Below are positions 1 to 7,289 of a DNA stretch of 21,852 nucleotides, in pieces. A model generated the notes under the pieces. It worked only from the letters and a program-made list of their open reading frames with translations. It was not told where the DNA came from and ran no database searches. Origin of the DNA: Candidatus Limivicinus faecipullorum. Lineage in GTDB: Bacteria; Bacillota; Clostridia; Oscillospirales; Oscillospiraceae. Where the stretch lies: the NCBI GenBank assembly GCA_018711755.1, contig DVHY01000037.1, positions 1 through 21,852 of the forward strand, written 5' to 3'. The first letter of the stretch is position 1; each line of letters begins with the position of its first letter. A program made the translations under genes and the position numbers.

Positions 1-2
1 AT

Positions 3-1655
3 ATCCTCTCTCTAATATCAATATTCACCTATACCCAGCTCATGGCCTACATGACCCAGGGCTTCCTCAGCAAGCTGAGGGAGGAGACCTTCAACGGCAT
101 GCAGGACCTGCCCATAAAATACTTTGACACCCACCAGCACGGGGACATCATGAGCCACTACACCAACGATATCGACACTCTGCGCATGCTGGTGAGCCAG
201 AGCATTCCCACCTTCATCCAATCCGGGGCCATAGTTCTGGTAGTACTGTCCATAATGATGTACTTCAGCCTGTGGATGACCCTGGTGCTGCTGCTGGGAG
301 TGCTGGCCATGTTCCTGGTGGTAAAAAAGGTAGGCGGCGGCAGCGCCAAATACTTCATGCGCCAGCAGCAGTCCGTAGCCAAGACCGAGGGCTTTATCCA
401 GGAGATGATGAACGGCCAGAAGGTCATCAAGGTCTTCTGTCATGAGAACGAGAGTATAGAAGACTTTGACAAGATAAACGACTCTTTGTTCCAGGACAGC
501 CTGCGGGCCCATGCCTATGCCAATACTCTGGGCCCCATAATCGGCAACATAGGCAATATTCTGTATGTTGCTCTGGCCCTGGCGGGCGGCGTGTTCATTC
601 TGGCGGGCATACCCAACGTCAGCATTTCCGGCAAGGCTTTCTCCATCAGCATCCTGGTGCCTTTCCTGAACATGGCAAAGCAGTTCACCGGCAACGTGAA
701 CACTCTCAGCCAGCAGATAAATTCCATTGTAATGGCGGGAGCCGGAGCTACCAGACTCATGGAGCTTATGGCCGAGAAGCCGGAGGCGGACGAGGGCTAT
801 GTCACGCTTGTAAATGTGGAAATAGCTCCCGACGGCACAATGACCGAGACGGAAAAACGCACCGGCCGCTGGGCCTGGCGCCATCCCCACAAGGCCGACG
901 GCAGCGTCACCTACACTCCCCTACAGGGAGACGTACGCATGGTAAATGTGGATTTTGAGTACGAAGAGGGCAAGCCGGTGCTCCATGACGTGAGCGTCTA
1001 TGCAGAGCCGGGCCAGAAGGTGGCCTTTGTGGGGGCCACTGGTGCAGGCAAGACCACAATCACAAATCTGATAAACCGCTTCTATGATATTGCCGACGGC
1101 AAGATACGCTATGACGGTATAAATATCAATAAGATAAAGAAAAAGGACCTGCGCAGCTCCCTGGGCCTGGTGCTTCAGGACACCTTCCTCTTCACCGGCA
1201 GCGTTATGGACAATATCCGTTACGGCCGCCTGGATGCCACAGATGAAGAGTGCATAGCCGCCGCAAAGCTTGCGGGAGCCGATGACTTTATATGCCGGCT
1301 GCCCGATGGCTATGAGACTATGCTCTCCAATAACGGCGCCAATCTGAGCCAGGGCCAGAGACAGCTGCTGGCCATAGCCAGGGCCGCCGTGGCCGATCCC
1401 CCGGTGATGATACTGGACGAGGCCACCTCTTCCATAGATACCCGCACCGAGGCCATAGTCCAGCGGGGCATGGATAAGCTCATGGAGGGCAGGACCGTCT
1501 TCGTCATCGCCCACCGCCTGTCTACCGTCATGAACAGCGATGTTATCATGGTGCTGGACCACGGCCGGATAATCGAGCGGGGCAGCCACGAAAAGCTCAT
1601 CGAAGAAAAGGGCACCTACTACCGCCTGTACACCGGCGCCTTCGAGCTGGAGTAA
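3..1655 (+). CDS. ABC exporter, fused membrane and ATPase domains (5' end outside window)
   Basis: Half of an ABC exporter that uses ATP to move a substrate (drug, lipid or peptide, not determinable) across the membrane. The frame is open to the left edge and residues before the first ATG (42) fit the family (ILSLISIFTYTQL just before MAYMTQG), so the gene is cut by the window; 550 residues are visible. The first part is the membrane domain, with the exporter hallmark LPIKYFDTHQHGDIMSHYTND (positions 108-170). The ATPase domain has Walker A GATGAGKTT (1032-1058), signature LSQGQ (1344-1358), Walker B MILDE with catalytic Glu (1407-1421) and switch His in IAHRLST (1512-1514), so it looks active. 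About 45 extra residues (roughly 797-930, TETEKRTGRWAWRHPHKADG) sit between the two domains. Such exporters are often encoded in tandem pairs, so a partner may lie upstream; that is inference. A terminator follows at 1688. Confidence 0.93.
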   Translation: MLSLISIFTYTQLMAYMTQGFLSKLREETFNGMQDLPIKYFDTHQHGDIMSHYTNDIDTLRMLVSQSIPTFIQSGAIVLVVLSIMMYFSLWMTLVLLLGVLAMFLVVKKVGGGSAKYFMRQQQSVAKTEGFIQEMMNGQKVIKVFCHENESIEDFDKINDSLFQDSLRAHAYANTLGPIIGNIGNILYVALALAGGVFILAGIPNVSISGKAFSISILVPFLNMAKQFTGNVNTLSQQINSIVMAGAGATRLMELMAEKPEADEGYVTLVNVEIAPDGTMTETEKRTGRWAWRHPHKADGSVTYTPLQGDVRMVNVDFEYEEGKPVLHDVSVYAEPGQKVAFVGATGAGKTTITNLINRFYDIADGKIRYDGININKIKKKDLRSSLGLVLQDTFLFTGSVMDNIRYGRLDATDEECIAAAKLAGADDFICRLPDGYETMLSNNGANLSQGQRQLLAIARAAVADPPVMILDEATSSIDTRTEAIVQRGMDKLMEGRTVFVIAHRLSTVMNSDVIMVLDHGRIIERGSHEKLIEEKGTYYRLYTGAFELE

Positions 1656-1687
1656 AAAGCGGGGCGGGATACCCCATACAGAAACAC

Positions 1688-1724
1688 AAAACACAGCGGC
1701 CACACGGTCGCTGTGTTTTTCTTT
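1688..1724 (+). terminator. Rho-independent terminator of the ABC exporter gene
   Basis: Stem ACACAGCGGCC (1691-1701) pairs with GGTCGCTGTGT (1706-1716) with one G-U pair and a 4-base loop; three further A-T pairs extend its base (1688-1690 with 1717-1719). A T-rich tail TTTTCTTT follows. It lies 33 bases after the stop codon. The rest of 1656-1825 is A/T-rich; a TATACT at 1785-1790 could be a -10 box for the next gene but no convincing -35 is visible. Confidence 0.88.
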
Positions 1725-1825
1725 ATAATATATAAAACCACGCTGAAAAAAGAAACAAAGCTCCTGCCTTATGCGTCCTAAATATATACTTAAACGGGAA
1801 ATCGGAAAGAAAGGCGGGGAAAAAA

Positions 1826-4066
1826 GTGAAAAGAATACTCACTGCGCTGCTGCTGGCTTCGACGCTGCTCCTCACGGCCTGCGGCAGAAGCGGCGCTGAT
1901 ACGGCGGCGGAGCCCGAATCGCAGGCGCCCGGGGACGCCGGAGAGCCTGTCCCGGCGGTGACCATAGGCGAACCCCGGATACCTTCGGAGACGGAGCCGG
2001 GCTACAAGAGCACTGTGATAGAGCCTCCCCAATGGGCGGGGGAGCTGGGCTCCGGAGCGGTCATGGGTGACGTCTTTTACATCCTGGCGGAGACCGGGGA
2101 GGGCGCCCAGGCCGCGGCGGCCTATGACACCATAAGGGAGCAGTGGCTGAGATACGAGCTGGATATGAGCCCGGTGTACTGCGCCCGGGTACAGAAATTC
2201 TCCGCCGCCGGCGGAGCTCTGTGGGTCCTGCTCCGGGAGGGCTTTGCCCCGGAGGACACGGATCATTACCAGGATAAGTATTACTGGCTGCTGCACTACG
2301 ACCTGGAGACCGGGGAGCAGAGCTGCAATAAGCTGGAGTTCTGGCAGGAGGGAATGCCCTATTTATGCGCCCTCATAGCCCTGGACGGGGAGCGGGCCCT
2401 GCTGGGCAACGGGGAGAGCAGCTTCCTTATAGACAGCGGGGGGCAGCTGCTGGAGGAGATGGCACCCTTAACTATGGGCGAAGGCCTCCACGCCCGCATA
2501 GGGGACACCATCTATGTGAACACCTCTGAGGGCCTGGCCCCCCTGGATACCGAGAGCCTGGAATATGGCCCGGCGCTGGGGGAGATACGGGACCGGACGG
2601 TGTACAGCAGCAGCCTGGGGAACATACTTACCGTCCAAGAGGAGAAGCTCTGCCGCTATGACCCGGCATCGGGCGGGATGGAGCCCCTCTTTGCCTGGAC
2701 CGACGTGGCCCTCAGCTACAGCTACATGTACGGCTGGACGGGCATGGAAAATTCCAGGGGAGATATCTACCACCTCACCCACAGCCTGATAAAGGTGAGC
2801 CTGGAGCAGATACCCAAAAAGGAAAGCCTGGTGCTGGCCTGCTTCGGGGACAGCAGCGACGACAGCACCGTCAATCCTTTTACAAGCTATGTATGCACCG
2901 ACGCCCTGAAGGATGCCGTCATCCGCTTCAATAACAGCGACCCGGAGTATAAGATAGAGATAAGGCCGGTGGTGTACAGCAGTGAGGAAGAGCGGGAGCT
3001 CATGCTCATAGAGCTTATAAACTCCGGGGATGTAGACCTGATAGACACCAGCCTCCTGCCGGAGGGGGCGCTGGATGCCGGACTGCTGGTGGACCTGCTG
3101 CCCTATATAGATGCAGACCCCAATCTGAGCCGGGAGGACTTCATCCCCAGTCTCCTGGAGGCCATGCTGAGAGAGGGCGGCCTCTATGAGTATACGGACA
3201 GGTTCACCCTGCTGACCATGACCGCCCCGGCGGGCCTGCTGCCGGAGGGGGAGGGCTGGACGGTAGAGAAGATACTGGAGCTGAGCAATGAAAATCCGGA
3301 GCTGCTGCTCCCCATGTCCGGGGACGAGCTGCTGCAATGCTTCATGTGGGCCGCCACCGCCGAGTTTATAGACCGGGACGCCGGGACTTGCAGCTTTGAT
3401 ACCGGGACCTTCGCCTCCTGGCTGGAGCTGCTAAAGACCGTATATGAGAGGGATACCGGGGAATACAGGGGAAAACGGCTCTTTTCGGTGTGGAACGACT
3501 TTGCCTCCGCTGCGGGCCACAGAGTCCAAAGCAGCCATGGACGGGCTTATGTCCCTCTGGGCTTTCCCGAGGCAGAGGGCAGCGGCAGCTACTTTATGGA
3601 GCTGGCCCGGCCCGGCCTCAACGGTGAGCTGGGCTATTATGAAGCGGAGCTGGAGCTGAGAAGCTCCGGCATGAATACCAGCCTTGGCATCCTGGCTTCC
3701 GGCGAAAAGCGGGACGGAGCCTGGCGTTTTATCAGCGGCTTCATGGCCGGGGAGAGCCAGCCGTATATATACGACGGCATCCCGGTGAGGAAGGACAGCT
3801 TTGAAAAAGCGCTGGAGAACCAACTGGAGCGGTCGCTGGAAAATGAGCAGGAGCAGAAGCTGCCCTATACGCTCTTCGGCAAGCAGGATGCGGAGTACCT
3901 GCGTCAGCTGGTCTACTCCACGGACAAGATGGTGATAAACGACCCGGCCCTGCTGGAGCTGATGCGCCGGGAGATAAACGCCTTTATGGGCGGGAAGTAC
4001 GGCGCCCAGGACTGCGCCTCACAGATACAGAGCCGGGTGAGCCTGTACCTGGCGGAGCAGAGCTGA
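1826..4066 (+). CDS. Propeller-like/solute-binding fusion lipoprotein (paralogue A)
   Basis: Predicted lipoprotein of 746 residues on the outer face of the membrane. The start is GTG at 1826, preceded by AAGGCGGGG (1811-1819). The signal peptide is MKRILTALLLASTLLLTAC with lipobox LTAC and lipidated Cys19. Residues about 45-335 are built of repeating short strands with aromatic and acidic turns, reading like a beta-propeller or sensor-type module; that part is inference. Residues about 355-746 match family 1 extracellular solute-binding proteins: DAVIRFNNSDPEYKIEI, DLIDTSLLPEGALDAGLLVD, LLPYIDADPNLSREDF. Ordinary solute-binding proteins are about 400-450 residues, so the N-terminal half is an addition. 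No permease or ATPase gene adjoins it; the ABC exporter upstream is not an importer and has its own terminator. A close paralogue in opposite orientation lies at 9956-12172, sharing the C-terminal IQSRVSLYLAE. Ligand unknown. Confidence 0.8.
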   Translation: MKRILTALLLASTLLLTACGRSGADTAAEPESQAPGDAGEPVPAVTIGEPRIPSETEPGYKSTVIEPPQWAGELGSGAVMGDVFYILAETGEGAQAAAAYDTIREQWLRYELDMSPVYCARVQKFSAAGGALWVLLREGFAPEDTDHYQDKYYWLLHYDLETGEQSCNKLEFWQEGMPYLCALIALDGERALLGNGESSFLIDSGGQLLEEMAPLTMGEGLHARIGDTIYVNTSEGLAPLDTESLEYGPALGEIRDRTVYSSSLGNILTVQEEKLCRYDPASGGMEPLFAWTDVALSYSYMYGWTGMENSRGDIYHLTHSLIKVSLEQIPKKESLVLACFGDSSDDSTVNPFTSYVCTDALKDAVIRFNNSDPEYKIEIRPVVYSSEEERELMLIELINSGDVDLIDTSLLPEGALDAGLLVDLLPYIDADPNLSREDFIPSLLEAMLREGGLYEYTDRFTLLTMTAPAGLLPEGEGWTVEKILELSNENPELLLPMSGDELLQCFMWAATAEFIDRDAGTCSFDTGTFASWLELLKTVYERDTGEYRGKRLFSVWNDFASAAGHRVQSSHGRAYVPLGFPEAEGSGSYFMELARPGLNGELGYYEAELELRSSGMNTSLGILASGEKRDGAWRFISGFMAGESQPYIYDGIPVRKDSFEKALENQLERSLENEQEQKLPYTLFGKQDAEYLRQLVYSTDKMVINDPALLELMRREINAFMGGKYGAQDCASQIQSRVSLYLAEQS

Positions 4067-4088
4067 AAAACAGAAGAACAGGAGCAGA

Positions 4089-4125
4089 AGCCCGGGGACA
4101 TCGATGATGTCCCCGGGCTTTGTCT
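4089..4125 (+). terminator. Rho-independent terminator after lipoprotein A
   Basis: Perfect 14-bp stem AGCCCGGGGACATC (4089-4102) with GATGTCCCCGGGCT (4106-4119), loop GAT, tail TTTGTCTT. It ends 22 bases after the lipoprotein stop and directly abuts the -35 box of the next promoter. Confidence 0.88.
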
Positions 4126-4153
4126 TGACCCCGGCAGAAGGGCGTAGTATAAT
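4125..4153 (+). promoter_or_regulatory. Sigma-A-type promoter for the small Nif11-like/GT-C gene pair
   Basis: TTGACC (4125-4130), 17-base spacer, consensus TATAAT (4148-4153). It directly follows the terminator, so the gene pair at 4192-6309 is an independent transcription unit. Transcription would begin near 4160, giving a leader of about 30 bases. Confidence 0.85.
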
Positions 4154-4191
4154 AACATAATATGTAAACCAGAAAGACGGAGCTGAAGCCC

Positions 4192-4515
4192 ATGAACGAA
4201 AATGTGAAGAAATTCTTTGAGATATACAACTCCGATCCCCGGCTCCGGGAGCGCATCCGCCTGGCGGAGGAGGCCTATCCCGGCTCTCTGGAGATAAGGG
4301 ACGCCCTGGTGCAGCATGTGCTGCTGCCGGTGGCGGAGGAGCTGGGCCTGCCTTTCACGATAATGGACCTGCTGGTGTATGAGACCAGGCTGAAAGCCCA
4401 GCGGCAGCAGGATGTGGAGCTGACGGAGGAGGAGCTGGCCGCCCCCATGGAGGATCACAGCTACTGGCTCATAGACCACGGCTGGGAATTTCAGAAGCCG
4501 GAACTGGGGGACTGA
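4192..4515 (+). CDS. Small Nif11-like protein of unknown function
   Basis: A 107-residue cytosolic protein without signal peptide or membrane helix. The start ATG has GGAG (4179-4182) nine bases upstream and a consensus promoter. The opening NVKKFFEIYNSDPRLRERI and the later VAEELGLPFTIMDLLVYE resemble the helical Nif11/nitrile-hydratase-leader fold (helix, SDP-L turn, then a helix ending AxExGxxFT). The match is by eye and distant. Members often serve as leader parts of ribosomal peptide precursors, but this protein has no cysteine, no double-glycine cleavage site and no modification enzyme nearby, and its tail is acidic (ELTEEELAAPMEDH). A peptide-precursor role is therefore not supported. 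Its stop is 3 bases from the ATG of the membrane glycosyltransferase gene, so the two are co-translated and may work together. It could also simply be an unclassified small clostridial protein. Confidence 0.75.
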   Translation: MNENVKKFFEIYNSDPRLRERIRLAEEAYPGSLEIRDALVQHVLLPVAEELGLPFTIMDLLVYETRLKAQRQQDVELTEEELAAPMEDHSYWLIDHGWEFQKPELGD

Positions 4516-4518
4516 GCC

Positions 4519-6309
4519 ATGGCGGGAAAGCTGCTGCAGTGCCTGATGCTGCTGTGCCTGGCCCTGGCCTGCTACGGGTACCTGCGCCTGTTTATGCGGA
4601 GCTTCCGTCTGCCGCCGGAGTTTGCCCTGGTGAGCTTTTTGTCGGCTCTGGCCCTTACGCTGTTTGCAGCGGGCTGCCTGGGCCTGCTGCTCCCCGCCTC
4701 CTGGCTCCTGCTGGCTCTGGGGGCTGCCCTGGGCCTGCTGTCCCTGCTGCACCGGGAGAGCCTGAGGCCTCTGTGTACCCTGGGCATGCTGCTGTGGCTG
4801 CTGCTCAGCGGCCTGTCCCTGTACCTGGTCTTCGGGCAGAAGTTCTATTATGTGGACGATTTCAGCCACTGGGCCACGGCGGTGAAGACCCTGCTGGAAA
4901 ATGACGCCTTCCCCACGACGGCGGACAAGCTCATCTATTTTCCCGACTATCCCCTGGGCAGCTCCGTGCTCATCTACTGGTTTGCACGCATGTCCGGGAT
5001 AAACAGCGAATGGTTCCAGATGCTGGTCCAGGCGGTGTATATCTCCGCCTGCCTGGCTCTGCCCGCCGTCTTCATCCCGGGAGGCGGCAGGAAGACCGGG
5101 GCCTTCGGCCTGCTGCTCTGGGCGGCTGCGGCCTTCGGGATATTGGGAGCCAATATCGAGCTCACCAGCCTGTATGTGGACACCCTGCTGCCCCTGGCGG
5201 GCCTGGCGGGGGTGTGGCTGCATCTGTACTCCAGGGACCTGGAGCGCCCCGCTTTCCTGCCCCTGCTCATCCTCTGCTGCTATACCGTGACAGTGAAGGA
5301 GAGCGGCATCTTCTTCGCGGCGGTTATCATAGTGCTGGCCCTGCTGGACAGCCGGGACAAAAAGACCGGTTTGAAACATGGGGCGCTGCTGGCGCTGGGC
5401 ACCGCCGCCTTCAAGCTGCTGTGGTCGGTCCACTACAGGCTGACCTTCGGCGGCGGCACGTCAGACGGTTTTGAGCTGTCCCTGGCCGGGCTCTTTCCCG
5501 GCTATGCCGACAAGCTGCCCGGAGACGTGCAGACCATAGCCGCCGGCATGCTGGAGACCCTCTGCCGGCCGGAGACCCTGCTTCCGACGCTGACGCTGCT
5601 GGTCGTTGCCCTGCTTATAGGCATGGGCGGGGAGAACAGGAGGCGCCATGTAAAGCTGTGCCTGATGGGCCTGGCCTTCTACCTTGTCTACTGCCTGGGC
5701 CAGGGGGCCATGTATATCCTCTTCATGCCCAGAGGCGAGGCGGTGCGCCTGGCGGCTTTTGACAGGTACTTTGCCAGCATACAGATTTTCCTGGCGGGCT
5801 ACCTGCTGGTCCCGGAGCTTATGGCCCTGAAAGACGGAGGCGGCTCACCCGGCTTCCGGCGGGGCCTGGCCCTGCTCTGCGCCATGCTGAGCCTGCTTGT
5901 CCTCTCCCCTCAGGAGAAATATTTTGTCCGCACCGAGAAGCGGGTGCCCTGCTTTTTGGCGGAGACGGACGAGCTGCTGGACCTGGACTGGGCCCGGGAG
6001 ACGGGCAAGCCGGAGTTCTGGGCCAGCATCCGCAGCGAATACGACCGGGTGATAGAACAGTGTAAAATACCCCAGGGCCTGACCTACACCGTGTTCATCG
6101 GCGAGGACTACGGCATTGAGGTGCGGGTGCTGACCAATTATCTGCTCAGCTCCGCCGGCACCTATGTGGTCACCGACGAGATGCTCAGGAGCGGCCAGGA
6201 CCTGGATGTATCCTATGAGTATTACATAATCCTGGAAGAGACGCAGGCCAATACGGCCTTTGTGCGGGAGCATTACGGCAAGACCGACAGGGCCGCATAT
6301 ACCTACTAG
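4519..6309 (+). CDS. GT-C type integral membrane glycosyltransferase-like protein
   Basis: A 596-residue protein with about 10-12 hydrophobic segments from the N-terminus to about residue 460, then a soluble tail of about 130 residues. After the first helices comes YYVDDFSHWATAVKTLL (Asp113, Asp114, His117), an acidic motif in the first large outer loop. Polytopic GT-C glycosyltransferases use such an acidic residue for catalysis with a lipid-phosphate sugar donor. It is followed by IYFPDYPLGSSVLIYWF, which resembles the DYPPG-type segment of uncharacterised Gram-positive members. The likely role is adding sugars to a wall polymer, glycan or protein on the outer face; donor and acceptor cannot be read. 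Its ATG lies 3 bases after the upstream small gene with only a weak GGGGGA site, which suggests translational coupling. An O-antigen ligase/polymerase-like role is the alternative. Confidence 0.75.
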   Translation: MAGKLLQCLMLLCLALACYGYLRLFMRSFRLPPEFALVSFLSALALTLFAAGCLGLLLPASWLLLALGAALGLLSLLHRESLRPLCTLGMLLWLLLSGLSLYLVFGQKFYYVDDFSHWATAVKTLLENDAFPTTADKLIYFPDYPLGSSVLIYWFARMSGINSEWFQMLVQAVYISACLALPAVFIPGGGRKTGAFGLLLWAAAAFGILGANIELTSLYVDTLLPLAGLAGVWLHLYSRDLERPAFLPLLILCCYTVTVKESGIFFAAVIIVLALLDSRDKKTGLKHGALLALGTAAFKLLWSVHYRLTFGGGTSDGFELSLAGLFPGYADKLPGDVQTIAAGMLETLCRPETLLPTLTLLVVALLIGMGGENRRRHVKLCLMGLAFYLVYCLGQGAMYILFMPRGEAVRLAAFDRYFASIQIFLAGYLLVPELMALKDGGGSPGFRRGLALLCAMLSLLVLSPQEKYFVRTEKRVPCFLAETDELLDLDWARETGKPEFWASIRSEYDRVIEQCKIPQGLTYTVFIGEDYGIEVRVLTNYLLSSAGTYVVTDEMLRSGQDLDVSYEYYIILEETQANTAFVREHYGKTDRAAYTY

Positions 6310-6334
6310 ATCAAGAGCCCACGGAGCAGAGCAA

Positions 6335-7216
6335 ATGAAAAAAAGTCTTTTGATAATGATATGCCTTGTGAGCCTGCTGCTCACGGGCTGCCAGTCGGCG
6401 GTCCTGGCCCGGCAGCTGGAGAACCTCTCGGCGCTGCTGGAGCAGGCCGGGCCTCTGCCCACGGTGACGCCCACGCCTACCGTGACGCCTGAGCCCAGCG
6501 CCACACCGAAGCCTACGGCCTCGCCGAAGCCCACGCCTGCCGCGACACCGAAGCCCACGGCCACCCCCAGCCCCTCCCCCACGGCCACGGCCACCCCCAG
6601 CCCGAAGCCTACGGCCACGCCGAGGCCCACCCCCACGCCTACTCCGAGGCCCACGCCTACGGCCACGCCAAAGCCCACGGCCACCCCGGAACCCACCCCT
6701 ACGCCCTATCCGGACTGGATGATGGCCCCCATCCCGGAGTCCATCCCCTATATGACCCCGAAGCCCACTCCCCAGCCCACCCCGGAGCCCACACCGGCTC
6801 CGCCCTCTCAGATAACTGAGGCGGGGGACACTTCCAATCCCAGCGCCACCTATGCCACGGGCCAGGAGGTGGCGGATTTTGCCCAGCAGTATGTGGGCTA
6901 CAGCTATAAGTGGGGCGGCAGCTCCCCGGAGACCGGCTTTGACTGTTCCGGCTTTGTGTATTACGTGTATCAGCAGTTCGGCTATGAGCTCAACCGTACC
7001 GCCGCCGACCAGGCCGCCAACGGCGTGCATGTGGAGCCGGACGAGCTGGAGCCGGGGGACGTGCTGTGCTTTTACAAGGGCAGCTATATCGGCCACTCCG
7101 GCATATATATAGGCGACGGCAGCTATGTCCACTCCCAGGACTCCGCCACCGGCGTGGTCATCTCCCCACTCAGCGAGAGGACCGGCGGCTTTGAAGCCCG
7201 GCGCATACTGGAGTAA
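6335..7216 (+). CDS. NlpC/P60 cell-wall hydrolase lipoprotein with Pro/Thr spacer
   Basis: A 293-residue secreted peptidoglycan endopeptidase-like lipoprotein. The start is ATG 6335, with GGAG (6323-6326) eight bases upstream and the signal MKKSLLIMICLVSLLLTGC (lipobox LTGC). An in-frame ATG at 6260 lies inside the previous gene and would bury the signal. Residues about 43-158 are a low-complexity TP/KP/EP-rich spacer, probably spanning the wall. The C-terminal NlpC/P60 domain has the catalytic triad: Cys204 in FDCSGF, His254 in GHSGIYIG, His266 in YVHSQD. This family cuts stem-peptide bonds such as D-Glu-meso-DAP. The gene starts 26 bases after the glycosyltransferase stop, so it may be part of the same transcript from 4125. 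The spacer length could change by repeat slippage. Confidence 0.9.
   Translation: MKKSLLIMICLVSLLLTGCQSAVLARQLENLSALLEQAGPLPTVTPTPTVTPEPSATPKPTASPKPTPAATPKPTATPSPSPTATATPSPKPTATPRPTPTPTPRPTPTATPKPTATPEPTPTPYPDWMMAPIPESIPYMTPKPTPQPTPEPTPAPPSQITEAGDTSNPSATYATGQEVADFAQQYVGYSYKWGGSSPETGFDCSGFVYYVYQQFGYELNRTAADQAANGVHVEPDELEPGDVLCFYKGSYIGHSGIYIGDGSYVHSQDSATGVVISPLSERTGGFEARRILE
6459..6805 (+). repeat. Low-complexity Pro/Thr-coding repeat tract
   Basis: Imperfect repeats of 6-12 bases on the theme CCCACGGCCACGCC / AAGCCCACG encode (T/S/A)PxPT units of the NlpC/P60 spacer. A non-repetitive stretch at about 6706-6758 (YPDWMMAPIPESIPYM) interrupts them. Repeat phase stays in multiples of three, so copy-number change would lengthen or shorten the spacer without frameshift. 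Confidence 0.8.
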
Positions 7217-7229
7217 AGCGGAATAAATC

Positions 7230-7270
7230 AAAAAAAGTTCCCCGTACCGGTCTTTGCCGGTACGGGGAAC
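7230..7270 (-). terminator. Terminator between convergent genes, main polarity leftward
   Basis: Perfect 14-bp stem GTTCCCCGTACCGG (7237-7250) with CCGGTACGGGGAAC (7257-7270), 6-base loop. The A-run at 7230-7236 becomes a T7 tail on the minus strand, so it terminates the aminotransferase gene. The rightward NlpC/P60 gene ends 20 bases before it, and a weak tail (AGCGGTTTTA) may let it act in both directions. Confidence 0.85.
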
Positions 7271-7289
7271 AGCGGTTTTATGGGGAATA

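Noticed and set aside
4192..4515. Ribosomally made peptide (RiPP) precursor
   Set aside because: Despite a Nif11-like leader look, there is no core peptide, cysteine, cleavage motif, modification enzyme or peptide exporter next to it.
3913..5433. Gln/Gly-rich 506-codon minus-strand frame
   Set aside because: It crosses a strong terminator and promoter and two real genes on the other strand, with no recognisable domain.
6459..6805. Possible CRISPR array or tandem satellite
   Set aside because: The repeats are short, irregular and have no unique spacers; they encode the protein spacer of a secreted hydrolase.
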